Of a DNA stretch of 64,000 nucleotides, positions 1 through 9,391 are shown piece by piece. The notes beneath the pieces are model-generated. The model was not told the origin of the DNA, ran no database searches, and saw nothing but the letters and a program-made list of their open reading frames with translations. How positions within the stretch are numbered: position 1 is the first letter of the stretch; the number at the start of each line of letters is the position of its first letter. The DNA comes from Bin80 sp026709335 (GTDB lineage: Bacteria > Bacteroidota > Rhodothermia > Rhodothermales > Bin80): positions 248,001 to 312,000 of the forward strand of contig OZ241385.1 in assembly GCA_965200825.1 (NCBI GenBank). Reading direction: 5' to 3'. A program made the position numbers and the translations under genes.

Positions 1-482
1 AATATACTCAAATTTTCATTTTCTCATACAAATCCGACTGAACCATGCATTTACATTGTTTGGAAGTAAGTTTTCGCTTTACGGTAGATCAACATAGGGG
101 GTAATCAAAATCTTCGTGCCATAGAATTGTGAATATGAAGGGATCATATGCTCCTTTCACAGTATCCCGACAGGCTCCCTCCAACCTTATCCCAAGATTG
201 TTCGACTACCTTAGTTTTGACCATTATTTAATCCTTTTGGCATGTCATCTACGATTCACTTGCGTTCGACTCACACTTGACACGTTTCTACAACTGCCTT
301 TTCCCAGCTCGTTCACCATCAAACCTCATTAAGTGCAACAGCAGCGGGTAGTTGCAAACTCGGCCTGTACGGCGATTGCGAGAGGACTTTCCTCATCTCT
401 TACACAGTTCAATACATCTTTATCTTTGGTTAAGTCATTAACTGTACCTCCGTGTACCCTCGTGGCACGCCCAGACGGGCAC
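1..482 (-). ncRNA. Probable 5' part of a group II intron (partial)
   Basis: Read on the minus strand this stretch has no convincing protein but resembles the 5' domain of a bacterial group II intron. It starts near 482 with GTGCCCGTCTGGGCGTGCC, close to the GUGYG intron start. It then has a run with AAAGTCCTCTCGC and AACTACCCGC, and later the block GAACGCAAGTGAA, all of the type seen in intron domain I. The reverse-transcriptase frame expected downstream would lie beyond position 1, so it cannot be checked. Two plus-strand open frames (129-332, 333-530) are judged to be chance frames. The call rests on remembered motif similarity, not on a folded structure. Confidence 0.42.
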
Positions 483-800
483 CAGATACACAGAGGGAGC
501 CACTGCCCAAACGAGTATTTGTTGGATTGAATTTGCCTAGATCATAGAATGCATTTGTACAGCTACACAACTCGTTGGGGGCCAACACTCAGATAACTAA
601 AATCACGGGTTTACGGAGACAGAGCAAAAATATCCGTATATTGGGTCCTCGAAAAAAGAACTTCGATTAAACAGTTTTTTTGCATGCACTATATGCAAAA
701 GGGAGAGATGCTGACAATCTGTATACCCCCTCATCATCTTATTATGACATTCGTGAATCGCAATTCAATGCCTTTTAAGAACTAACGTTACTTAGGAAAT
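483..800. other. Intergenic stretch with a small inverted repeat
   Basis: No gene is seen here. It lies between the presumed intron end and the efflux adaptor gene, so it should hold the promoter of the efflux pair. An inverted repeat TTTTGCAT (678-685) / ATGCAAAA (693-700) with a 7-base loop could be an operator or a weak hairpin. No clear -33/-7 or -35/-10 pair can be named. Confidence 0.35.
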
Positions 801-2030
801 TTGGTTGAATCAAAAGATTTAATGGGGAAAAAACTTAGCTATATCATTGCCGGAGCAATTCTCTTCGGGTGTGTTACCTTTGTAGTAATTCTTGTTCTTA
901 CACAACCTGAGACAGCCCGTCAGCCTCCCTCCCTCTCTCGTGTACCATTTGTTAGAACTACTTTCGTGGAAAAAGGGACGGGGGGTATTCCAGTCTATGG
1001 TGGAGGTACAGTTCGTGCACATTCGGAAGTCAATGTAGCCTCAGAGATCTCTGGAAGAATTGTCTGGGTAAATCCTTCATTCCGGAGTGGTGGCCAAGTC
1101 ACCTCGGGGGAAGACCTGTTTAGGATTGATGACCGTAATTATCTGGTTAACGTTGATCGTGCACGTGCAAACTTAGCTACCCGGGAGCTTGAACTGATTC
1201 GAGTTACTGCCGAATCGGAAATTGCTCAAATGCAATTCAATAAATGGGAAGAGAATGAATTTTCGGAACGCCCCGCCCCATTGGCATTATGGGAGCCTCA
1301 ACTGGAGGTGATTCATGCGGCAATTCGAAGAGATCAATCTGAACTGGCCGAAGCTGAATTAAACCTTAGCCGCACAGTAATATCTAGTCCCTTTTCCGCT
1401 GCAGTTTTGAGTGAATCTGTGGCTGTTGGAGAATTCGTAGTAGCCGGTCAGAGAGTAGGACAGCTATATGCTATTGACACGCTTGAGGTTGTTGTTCCTC
1501 TCACTGATGAGAATGCAGCACTCATCCCAAATCTCTGGGAATTAGATAAAGGGAAAGATATGATGAGACGTGTCCCCGCCCGTGTAATTGCCAGTTATGG
1601 TAATCAAGATTATTATTGGACGGGGTATGTAGATCGCGCTGAGTTGGCACTAGCGCAACAAACTCGCACGATACAGGTCGTGGTTCGTGTTCCTCGACCC
1701 CTCACATCTGGTCAAGCCTTCAGTTCAGATATAGAAGCTCCGTCCTCTCCTCCTCTGTTGATCGGTAAGTTTGTAGATGTTGAAATCAGTGGGGAGATAG
1801 CGAGTGAGTATTTTAGAGTTCGCCGCGCCGCCCTAAGAACAAATAATGAGGTCTGGGTGGTGACAGATAGTCAAATTCGGTGCGTTTCCGTGCAAGTACT
1901 GCAACGCTCTGAAGATGATGTTTTCTTAACTGGTGCCCTTAATGATGGAGATGAGGTAGTAGTAACTGGACTTCAAGCCGCTGTTGATGGTATGACCGTA
2001 CGAACTGAATCACAACGTACAGATCCGTGA
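801..2030 (+). CDS. RND efflux periplasmic adaptor (membrane fusion protein)
   Basis: This is a 409-residue HlyD/AcrA-family adaptor that should bridge an inner-membrane RND pump to an outer-membrane channel. Residues about 11-35 form one N-terminal membrane anchor. The first lipoyl half lies near residues 75-115 (ASEISGRIVWV). An alpha-hairpin follows, then the second lipoyl half near 190-230 (VISSPFSAAVLSE), then beta-barrel and membrane-proximal domains. The frame opens at TTG 801 just after TAGGAAA; an in-frame ATG at 822 is an alternative with no well-placed ribosome site. The RND transporter follows 149 bp downstream on the same strand, as in typical two-gene efflux operons. The substrate is unknown. 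Confidence 0.85.
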   Translation: MVESKDLMGKKLSYIIAGAILFGCVTFVVILVLTQPETARQPPSLSRVPFVRTTFVEKGTGGIPVYGGGTVRAHSEVNVASEISGRIVWVNPSFRSGGQVTSGEDLFRIDDRNYLVNVDRARANLATRELELIRVTAESEIAQMQFNKWEENEFSERPAPLALWEPQLEVIHAAIRRDQSELAEAELNLSRTVISSPFSAAVLSESVAVGEFVVAGQRVGQLYAIDTLEVVVPLTDENAALIPNLWELDKGKDMMRRVPARVIASYGNQDYYWTGYVDRAELALAQQTRTIQVVVRVPRPLTSGQAFSSDIEAPSSPPLLIGKFVDVEISGEIASEYFRVRRAALRTNNEVWVVTDSQIRCVSVQVLQRSEDDVFLTGALNDGDEVVVTGLQAAVDGMTVRTESQRTDP

Positions 2031-2179
2031 TGTCTAACATTAAGTGTGTACGATAAGTTTGCGGTAAAAAGGAGGTATGGTTTATTGTTACACCACTGTA
2101 TGATTATGAATCATCAAGTTGAAGTTGACGTGTTCCCTGCGGGGATCTTATTCCTAAACATTCAGCATCAACTTCACTG

Positions 2180-5100
2180 ATGGCCCAGGCATCCCCCTCT
2201 TTTGCCGGTGAGCCGTCTGGGCCGATTGCCTACATGGCCAATCACCCAATCGTTCCGAACTTGCTGATGTTTGGAATCATTGTGATTGGACTTATGTCGC
2301 TTAGCGGTTTGGATCGTGAGGCTTGGCCTGCGGTTGCCTTTAATATGATCGAAGTATCTGTGGTCTATCCTGGAGCTACACCAGAGGAGATTGAGGAAGC
2401 AATAATTTTAAAGCTAGAGGAGAAGATTGAGTCGTTGGATGATGTTAAAACGATCAGATCTCAGGCCTCACCAGCAGTAGCATCTGTAAGGATTCAGTTT
2501 CGAAGTGGGACTGATCTTAACAATGCGATGGATGAAGTAAAGGCGGCAGTTGAACAAATCCAGTCTTTCCCCGATGGCATAGAGCGTCCGCAGTTTCGTG
2601 AAATGGACAATCGAGCTAGTGTAATCCGATTGATCCTCTTCGGAGATACGAGCGAAAGATCACTAAAAAATCTGGCTTATGAGGTCAAAGACAAACTCAA
2701 ATCCTTGTCAGCCATATCCCTCGTCGAAGTTACAGCCGCAAGAAATGATGAAATTTCTATTGAAGTGCCACTTTCTACACTTCATGCACTTGATTTAACC
2801 TTGGAAGATGTCGCACATGCTGTCAGACAAGGATCCTTAGATCTCTCTGCCGGGACGATTGAAACGAGAGATTCCGAAATCCGGGTACGGACAGTTGGCA
2901 AGAATTATGATCAATTTGATTTTGAAGAACTCATTGTTCTTGCCCAAAGTGATGGTACCGCGTTACGTCTTCGAGATATTGCAATAATTCGGGATGAATT
3001 TGAAGAGTCAAACATCCGCGCACAATATCGGGGTATGCCAGCGGTTTTTGTAGAAATTTTCCAAGTGGATGGAGAAAGTGTCAGAGATATTTCCGAATCA
3101 ACCAACACCCACCTCCAAGAGGTAATTATTCCATCACTTCCAGATGGAATCGGAATTACTGTATGGAATGACGATTCGCCTATTTACTCTGATCGAGCGG
3201 ATCTCTTGGTCCGAAATGGCCTTTTGGGGCTCCTGTTGGTATTCATTGCACTCACGCTTTTTCTTGAAATACGGCTTGCATTTTGGGTTGTTATGGGGCT
3301 CATCACATCTGGAGTCGGTGCATTGGCGGTGATGCAGTGGTTTGATCTCCCACTCAGCACACACTCACTATTCACGTTTGTACTTGCGATTGGAATTATC
3401 GTAGACGATGCTATCGTTGTAGCCGAGCAGATTTACTCTCGTCGCATGTCTGGCCTTCCTGGAACGGCCGCCGCTATTCGAGGGGCTCGCACAGTTAAAA
3501 CCCCTCTAACCTTTGCTGTTCTTACAACAGTGGTCGTCTTTACTCCGATACTATTCATCCCTGGTGGGCTTGGTGATATCTGGTTTGTATTGCCTGTGGT
3601 TATTATTGCAATGCTGAAGATTTCATTATTTGAGTCACTCTTCATCCTGCCCCGTCACCTATCCCATCTACCCGGCCCCGAATGGAAGCCATCAAATCTT
3701 CTGGATCGCTTATTTTTCTGGAGTCGAACCCTCGTAGATCAATGGCTCAATAAATTCCTGAAAGGCCCTTTGGACCGAGCTTTGCAATTTGCTACTAATT
3801 ATCCCGTGATCATCTTGGCGAGTGTGATCGGATTATTTATTATCTGTGTGTCATTGACACCGACGGGGTTGTTGCCAATATCGGCCACTGGGGGGATCGA
3901 AGGTGATTATATTATTGCGGCGATTGAGATGCCAGATGGGACACCGTCAGAGACGACATGGGAAGTTGTCCAAGAGATTGAATCTGCTGGAATACGCGTA
4001 TTTGAACGCTTCGACAAGCAAAGATCCGAGGAATTACCTTCTCTGATGGCTGGTGTCGTCAGCGTGATGGGACAAGGCCCGCGCCTCCAGGGGGGCGGAC
4101 TTAATCCAACTTCTACCATGAATCCTCCATCAAATATTGCGGGTATAGAATTCAAACTTCCAGCATCCAAGTACCGCGATATCTCTACCCTTGATATCGT
4201 TCAGGCATGGCGGGAAGAAGTTGGCCCTCTTCCTCATGTCCGGGGGATTGCATTTAGCGGTGAATTAATTAATCTCGGAAATCCTGTAGAAGTGGGACTA
4301 TCGCACCCTTCCCCAGATCAGTTAGTCATTGCTGCTGATTCAGTTACAGAAGCGTTGACTAGCATATTGGGGGTCTTTGATATCCAAAGCGATCACTCTA
4401 CCGGTATAGGAGAGATTCAACTTGAATTACAACCGGTAGGACGGACACTTGGGCTAACTGTTGAAGATTTGGCACAGCAAGTGCGAGGAGCCTTTTTTGG
4501 AGTGAAAGCGATCACTCTTCAGCGAGAGGAAGAGGAAGTCAACGTTTATGCTCGATTACCGGCTGACGAGCGAGAATCAATTACAGATATTGAGCAGTAT
4601 CTCATCCAAAATCAACCAACTGGGAAAGTGCCTATTGGCCAGGTGGCGACGATGACGATGGGACAATCATCTCCCGTCATCCGACGCAAAGATGGGCTGC
4701 GAATCATTACAGTGACTGCAAATGTAGATGATGATGTGATTTCTGGAGCACAAGCTACCGAACTTCTCGAGAATACTTCCCTCACAAGATTAACAGATGC
4801 TGACCCAGATTTAACGTATGCTTTCGGTGGAGAGCAGCAGGAACAGCTGGAGGCCTTTAATTCGCTGAATCGCGGATTTATAATTGCAATGTTAGGGGTA
4901 TTTGCTTTATTGGCCATTCCGCTACGTTCTTATCGTCTGCCGTTTATCTTGATGATTATCATTCCATTTGGATGGATTGGCGTCACAGTAGGACATTTGG
5001 TTTTAGGAGTTGGTCTTCTTACTTTCGTCTCTTTCCTAGGTTTTTTCGGTCTTAGCGGAGTCATTGTAAATGATGCCTTAGTGATGCTTGATGCGATTGA

Positions 5101-5386
5101 TCGATATATTTCGGACGGTTTATCGCCGAGAAAGGCAATTATTGAAGGGGCAAAAAGTCGTTTCCGGCCAATCATGCTGACATCCTTGACTACTTTCCTG
5201 ACTTTCACACCGCTTATTCTGGAGACTGACGTTCAGGCACAATTTTTGATTCCGTTTGCAGCGTCACTCGGAATTGGTATCATGGTTGGAACGGGAATTC
5301 TGATGCTCCTATTACCGTCATTAATGGCAATTTTTCTGCAAATCAATTCTAGCCGATCTTTGCGAGAGGAAAAGACCCTCATATGA
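2180..5386 (+). CDS. RND family efflux transporter, AcrB/HAE-1 type
   Basis: This 1068-residue protein is the proton-driven inner-membrane pump partner of the adaptor upstream. It has the expected duplicated layout: an N-terminal membrane helix near residue 30, a large periplasmic loop, a block of helices near 340-540, a second periplasmic loop, and C-terminal helices from about 895. The TM4 motif GIIVDDAIVVAEQ near residue 400 carries the paired aspartates of the proton relay. Length matches the family. The stop TGA (5384-5386) sits exactly at the junction with the duplicated hemG fragment, so the last few residues (after INSSR) may be set by that rearrangement. No outer-membrane channel gene is next to it. 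Confidence 0.9.
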   Translation: MAQASPSFAGEPSGPIAYMANHPIVPNLLMFGIIVIGLMSLSGLDREAWPAVAFNMIEVSVVYPGATPEEIEEAIILKLEEKIESLDDVKTIRSQASPAVASVRIQFRSGTDLNNAMDEVKAAVEQIQSFPDGIERPQFREMDNRASVIRLILFGDTSERSLKNLAYEVKDKLKSLSAISLVEVTAARNDEISIEVPLSTLHALDLTLEDVAHAVRQGSLDLSAGTIETRDSEIRVRTVGKNYDQFDFEELIVLAQSDGTALRLRDIAIIRDEFEESNIRAQYRGMPAVFVEIFQVDGESVRDISESTNTHLQEVIIPSLPDGIGITVWNDDSPIYSDRADLLVRNGLLGLLLVFIALTLFLEIRLAFWVVMGLITSGVGALAVMQWFDLPLSTHSLFTFVLAIGIIVDDAIVVAEQIYSRRMSGLPGTAAAIRGARTVKTPLTFAVLTTVVVFTPILFIPGGLGDIWFVLPVVIIAMLKISLFESLFILPRHLSHLPGPEWKPSNLLDRLFFWSRTLVDQWLNKFLKGPLDRALQFATNYPVIILASVIGLFIICVSLTPTGLLPISATGGIEGDYIIAAIEMPDGTPSETTWEVVQEIESAGIRVFERFDKQRSEELPSLMAGVVSVMGQGPRLQGGGLNPTSTMNPPSNIAGIEFKLPASKYRDISTLDIVQAWREEVGPLPHVRGIAFSGELINLGNPVEVGLSHPSPDQLVIAADSVTEALTSILGVFDIQSDHSTGIGEIQLELQPVGRTLGLTVEDLAQQVRGAFFGVKAITLQREEEEVNVYARLPADERESITDIEQYLIQNQPTGKVPIGQVATMTMGQSSPVIRRKDGLRIITVTANVDDDVISGAQATELLENTSLTRLTDADPDLTYAFGGEQQEQLEAFNSLNRGFIIAMLGVFALLAIPLRSYRLPFILMIIIPFGWIGVTVGHLVLGVGLLTFVSFLGFFGLSGVIVNDALVMLDAIDRYISDGLSPRKAIIEGAKSRFRPIMLTSLTTFLTFTPLILETDVQAQFLIPFAASLGIGIMVGTGILMLLLPSLMAIFLQINSSRSLREEKTLI

Positions 5387-5655
5387 GCGAACGATTCGCT
5401 GAATTTTCCTGATTCGCTCTTGATGACCCAGCCGATACTGGGGAAGTGCCGCCGGAAAATGGTGAATTCTGGTGAGTATGGGATCCGCAGTGACCTGAAG
5501 CGCTTGTTGCATCTCTACGTATGCCTGTGCAAGAATATCTGAATCGGGTAGACCTGCTCCTCGTAAATAGAGCCTAAATAACAGATGTCCGGCCGGCGCT
5601 CGTCCATCCAGTTTACATGTACTCCATGTACATGCGGAAACAGTGTTCTCTCCAT
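5385..5655 (-). repeat. 271-bp duplicated fragment of hemG
   Basis: Positions 5385-5655 repeat 10100-10370, inside the 3' half of hemG, base for base except for two differences near 5634-5640. It carries the frame for about 90 HemG residues (ENTVSACTWSTCKLDGRAP onward), but with no start and no end of the gene. Orientation relative to the window is the same as in hemG. At the left it abuts the RND stop codon; at the right it abuts an IS66 transposase remnant. The near identity shows a recent event, probably recombination linked to the mobile elements here. It should not give a functional protein. Confidence 0.9.
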
Positions 5656-6484
5656 GCAGAGTCCTGCTGACGGGTGCGCTGGCACTCTTCAAACGAAACG
5701 TCTCGCTTGCGAAGGTCTCGTTCAATCGCATAGATCTTCCGAAACAGCGATAGAACATGCCCGACATTCTGTTGAACAAACTCGTATTGGGAGGCTTTCA
5801 CAGTCTCAAACTTGCGCCGGCAATGCGTCACACAGTTGAAGTGCTCAATCCCCTCGAAGCGATCAAATCGGTCATACACATTGTAGGCATCGGTCTGCAA
5901 CTTCCCCTGAAATCCTTCTAAGATTCCCATCGGACCATCTCTGAATCGTCCCCACTGGTACTCCACGAACACCAACCGGGGAGTCGGGGCAGAGTAAAGC
6001 GAGAAATAACCGAGATGATGCTTGCCAGATGCTTTGCTTTTGGTCTGATCCCGCACCGGAATGCGGGTCTCGTCCGCTTGAATGTATCCACTGCTGAGTA
6101 CTTCGATCCGATGAAGATCAGAGAGAGGCTCCAGATCGGCGCCCAGGTGGAAGAACTGTTTGCGCGTCCGGTCAACAGGAAGGTTCAGCACGGGAACTTG
6201 ATCTCTAAATACCCCCCTCGATCCGGATCGACAAACCGCTCCCGATTTTGACCATACAACTTGCGAAGAAGGTAGTCTATCTTCTCCTGAGCATCCACCA
6301 TCTCTTCCTTCGCCTGAATTAATTCGGTCAGAAACAGCCGCACAAACTCTTCTCCAAATTTATGCATCAATTCCAGCACGCGCTGCGCATCCTCCTCGCC
6401 AAGAATCGCGACTAGAATTGGCCCCAAAGATTCCTCGCCAACCGGCTCCTTATTCGCGTTGTTTATGGTGCAACGAAGATACAC
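5656..6484 (-). pseudogene. IS66-family transposase (TnpC) remnant
   Basis: Two minus-strand frames together read as a damaged IS66 TnpC. The upstream frame (6484-6185) has the N-terminal coiled coil with LLRKLYGQNRERF, the hallmark before the zinc-binding part. The second frame (6191 downward) has the catalytic core with the first aspartate in QADETRIPV and the second in LQTDAYNVYD. The zinc-binding middle section is absent or shifted, and the last catalytic glutamate region is cut off at 5656 by the duplicated hemG fragment. No TnpA/TnpB partner and no clear terminal repeats remain. It is therefore an inactive relic. Confidence 0.82.
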
Positions 6485-6723
6485 GAATTACCCAGGAAAT
6501 TCCCTCAAAAATTCGCCCTGTTTTTGAGATTATTTCTCAAAAAATCAATGAACTTGGCCAGCTCTACGACGAAACAGGAACACCTCAAAAAAACCTCCCC
6601 AACCCTTTCAATCTTGATGCTTTGTTCCACACATTGAAAACTGTCAACCCCAGTTTATTAGTAAAAATGATTATCTTGCACGGGATCTTCGCATAGATAC
6701 GGTTCAAATAATTAATTAAATAA
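6485..6723. other. Intergenic remnant with a hairpin
   Basis: This sits between the IS66 relic and the intact IS. An inverted repeat TTTTTGAGA (6521-6529) / TCTCAAAAA (6535-6543) with a 5-base loop could act as a bidirectional terminator or be an element end. A plus-strand open frame of 92 codons (6418-6696) overlaps the relic and looks like chance. Bases 6720-6723 (ATAA) are the left target-site duplication of the next element. Confidence 0.4.
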
Positions 6724-8351
6724 GAGCCTCTTGCAAAACCTCTGGATCGGGGTATTTTTTGAAAAATTCCCGACCTCTGCGCATCCAATTCGGGCAATTT
6801 AGATCGCCTTTTGGGAACCTGGTCAAATTATTTTTTTCTGTCTCGAAACATACCAGATTGACTCTTATTCCGGAGTTAAAATAAGGGACGGAATCCTCCA
6901 GATTTCGTATCTTTAGGGTATCAAAATCCAAACACAAAAACGGAGGTTCCCATGTCCCTTAAAAAGAAAATACGAGGCTTTTATATCAGTTGCCAGCAAG
7001 AATTGTTTCCGTGGCTGGAACGGCAGTTTGGCTCACTCCCCAAGCGGTACCAGAAGCTGATGATGGTGCTTGAAATAGCACGAGTGGACGATCATCTTCC
7101 GCGCTCGTTGCCCGGTCGATATGGAGGACGCCCGGAAGCGCATCGCGCGAGTCTTGCGCGGAGTTTTATGGCGAAGATGGTCTTGAATATCCAGACGACG
7201 TCAGCGCTCCGAGAGCGGCTGTTGACCGATTCGATCCTTCGGTCCATTTGTGGCTGGCCCAGCGATCTGACCGTGCCCAGTGAATCCACGTTTTCGCGTG
7301 CGTTCCGAGAGTTTGCGCACAATCAGCTCCCGAACCGAATTCATGAGGCCTTGATTGCAGAAGGGTATGACGGAGAGTTGGTGGGCCATATTTCTCGGGA
7401 TTCCACGGCGATTGAGGCCCGAGAGAAACCGGTTCCAAAGAAGGAAGCTCCTGCCCCTGCCCCGAAAAAGCGTGGACGTCCGAAAAAGGGAGAAGAACGG
7501 CCCAAGGAACTTCGTCGCATGGAAAAACAACGGACGATGGACGTAGACGAAATGTTGGAGGATCTTCCAAACGACTGTACCGTGGGATGCAAGCGGAATG
7601 CAAAGGGGCATACGACGAAATGGATTGGATATAAGCTCCACATGGATACTGCGGATGGTGGTATTCCTATCAGTTGTATGGTAACGTCTGCGTCCATGCA
7701 TGATAGTCAGGCAGCCATTCCACTGTCTCGAATCACGGAGCAACAGGTTGCGTATCTGTATGAGATCATGGACAGTGCCTATGACGCAGAGGATCTATAC
7801 GCAGAGAGCCGAGCTGCTGGACGGGTTCCGATCATTGACAAGAATCCGCGCAATCAAAAAGCGGCGCATGACCGGGAGCTAAAGGCACGGCGGCATGCAA
7901 ATTTCGTTCCTGCGGAGCGGGAACGTTACAAAGAGCGATCTACCGTAGAGCGGGCGTTTGGACGGTTGAAGGATGAGTTTGGCGCACGCAATCTTCGAGT
8001 GCGTGGACATGAGAAAGTAAGGTGTCACCTGATGTTTGGCGTGGTGGTGCTCACGGTAGACCAAATGCTCCGATTGATCCAGTAAACGGGTTCAATCTGC
8101 GTTTAAGAATCAAAATTTGGGGTTCTGAAATCAGGGACTCGTAGGATTGGTGGGGGGAATCGGTACGAATTATGCCCCCAAACAGATGAAATGAAGGCGC
8201 ATGTTCTACGAAATTCGAAAAAGACAGGGCTTCCAAGGAAACTGATCGAAAATCTTCCCTTTTTTGGGAACAAAACAGGGCCTGAAGAATAAACAGTACT
8301 ATCTTCTTTTGTCCCTCAGTTCTTCGAGCTCAGAGGTTTTGCAAGAGGCTC
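6724..8351 (+). mobile_element. Complete insertion sequence, 1628 bp, 21-bp perfect inverted repeats
   Basis: The element is bounded by perfect 21-bp inverted repeats at 6724-6744 (starting GAGCCTCTTGCAAAACC) and 8331-8351. It is flanked by ATAA at 6720-6723 and again at 8352-8355, a probable 4-bp target-site duplication. It carries one transposase gene (6952-8085) with about 0.25 kb of non-coding sequence after it. The perfect ends and intact transposase suggest recent activity. Its right end lies about 30 bp before the start of the sterol methyltransferase gene, so it has probably removed or replaced that gene's promoter. Confidence 0.92.
6952..8085 (+). CDS. DDE transposase (IS4/IS5/IS1182-like)
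   Basis: This 377-residue transposase drives the 1.63-kb element around it. An N-terminal DUF772-like helical part (about residues 20-130) precedes a DDE core. The likely catalytic residues are in HISRDSTAIEA (about residue 149), DSAYDAEDLY (about 270) and STVERAFGRLKDEFG (about 330). A lysine/proline-rich insert (PKKEAPAPAPKKRGRPKK, about 160-180) lies between the first two, a trait of this transposase type. A good ribosome site, CGGAGG, lies 6 bases before the ATG. The reading frame is intact, so it is probably functional. The exact IS family name would need a database comparison. Confidence 0.93.
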   Translation: MSLKKKIRGFYISCQQELFPWLERQFGSLPKRYQKLMMVLEIARVDDHLPRSLPGRYGGRPEAHRASLARSFMAKMVLNIQTTSALRERLLTDSILRSICGWPSDLTVPSESTFSRAFREFAHNQLPNRIHEALIAEGYDGELVGHISRDSTAIEAREKPVPKKEAPAPAPKKRGRPKKGEERPKELRRMEKQRTMDVDEMLEDLPNDCTVGCKRNAKGHTTKWIGYKLHMDTADGGIPISCMVTSASMHDSQAAIPLSRITEQQVAYLYEIMDSAYDAEDLYAESRAAGRVPIIDKNPRNQKAAHDRELKARRHANFVPAERERYKERSTVERAFGRLKDEFGARNLRVRGHEKVRCHLMFGVVVLTVDQMLRLIQ

Positions 8352-8380
8352 ATAATCAAAATAATTTCGAATTTAGTAAA

Positions 8381-9391
8381 ATGGCAGCGAATCCCCACAA
8401 CTCCCGCGTAATATTTGCGCGATCAGATGAGACGAAAACTGTTGTAGAGGAATATATAGATTTCCAAGAAGGCAGCCTTGAGGATAGGCAGGTGGGATAT
8501 AAATCTATGATCTGCAATTTCTATGACCTAGTGACCAATTTTTATGAATTTGCTTGGGGCCAATCCTTTCATTTTGCTCCCCGAAACAAGGGAGAATCCT
8601 TTAAAGATTCTTTATTGAGACATCAGCGATTTCTTGGTGACCATTTGTCTTTGAAGCCAGGATTTAGGGTAATTGATTTAGGGTGCGGCGTTGGAGGCCC
8701 GCTCCGTAATATTGCCCGCTGGTACGAATCTGATTTTGTCGGGCTTAATCTTCATTCGAAGCAGATTGAGCGTGCAAAAGTAATCAACAAAACCAATAAG
8801 AATACAAGTTTCATCACCGCCGATTTTATGAATGTTCCCGAAGAAGATGAATCTTTCGATGCTGCTTACTCAATTGAAGCAATGTGTCACGCTCCCGACA
8901 AAATTGCTGCATTTCGGGAAGTTTGGCGCATCTTGAAGCCAGGAAGCTTTTTCGGAGGCTATGATTGGTGTATAAATGAGAATTTTGACCCAGCCAATGA
9001 GGAGCACATGCAAATCAAGAAGAATATTATGTTGGGAAATGCACTTCCAGATATTGCGAGCACCACTGAAGTATCCAATGCATTGAAAGAGGCAGGATTT
9101 GAACTGATCAAAGCGGAAGATGTAGCTTATAACTCACATCCCAATTTCCCATGATCTCGCGCCCTGCAGGGCGCGAGACCTACACTCGGAAGCCTTCCGC
9201 GCACACCGATCGGTCGCGCCTTGACAAACGCGTTCCTTCGAGTTACTGAACGGATAGGGATGGTTCCCAAAGGGGCAAGGAATGTCAGCAACTTTCTGAA
9301 TACAACGGCCGATGCATTGGTCAGAGGTGGGGAAACTGATGTATTTACTCCGATGTTTTTCTTCCTCGCTCGTAAACCCGAATCCACCTGA
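8381..9391 (+). pseudogene. Sterol C-24 methyltransferase (Erg6/SMT type) with one in-frame TGA
   Basis: This gene encodes an S-adenosylmethionine-dependent methyltransferase closely resembling eukaryotic Erg6/SMT1, which methylates C-24 of the sterol side chain. All family landmarks are present: YEFAWGQSFHF (sterol region I), KGESFKDSLLRHQ, the SAM motif DLGCGVGGPLRNIARW, YSIEAMCHAP, and YDWC. The frame is open from ATG 8381 to a TGA at 9152-9154, then continues in the same frame to 9391. The continuation carries the SMT C-terminal domain (RTPIGRALTN, VPKGARNVSNFL, FTPMFFFLARKPE). Without the TGA the protein is 335 residues, normal for SMTs, and the TGA falls where the family has the tryptophan of PWY. 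It is either a single TGG-to-TGA nonsense change or a recoded codon. The frame also opens upstream to 8264 inside the IS, but ATG 8381 is the likely native start. Confidence 0.85.
9155..9178. repeat. 24-bp perfect palindrome directly after the internal TGA
   Basis: The 24 bases after the TGA form a perfect self-complementary palindrome centred on CTGCAG, GC-rich, with arm TCTCGCGCCCTG. In RNA it could fold into a stable hairpin 1 base or so downstream of the stop codon. It lies inside the SMT coding frame, encoding SRALQGAR, and leaves the spacing to conserved downstream residues unchanged relative to remembered SMT1 sequences. It is therefore part of the gene and not an obvious insertion. 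Confidence 0.8.

Noticed and set aside
129..530. Two open frames before the efflux operon
   Set aside because: No homology, no ribosome site, and the opposite strand resembles intron RNA.
5613..6191. Full IS66 transposase
   Set aside because: Its C-terminus is replaced by antisense hemG-copy sequence and the N-terminal part is out of frame, so it is only a relic.
6418..6696. 92-codon plus-strand frame
   Set aside because: It overlaps the IS66 relic in antisense and has no recognisable protein features.
9152..9154. TGA read as selenocysteine in the SMT gene
   Set aside because: The position aligns with tryptophan, not cysteine, and the downstream palindrome has no natural loop with a selenocysteine-signal shape. 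Plain nonsense is simpler.
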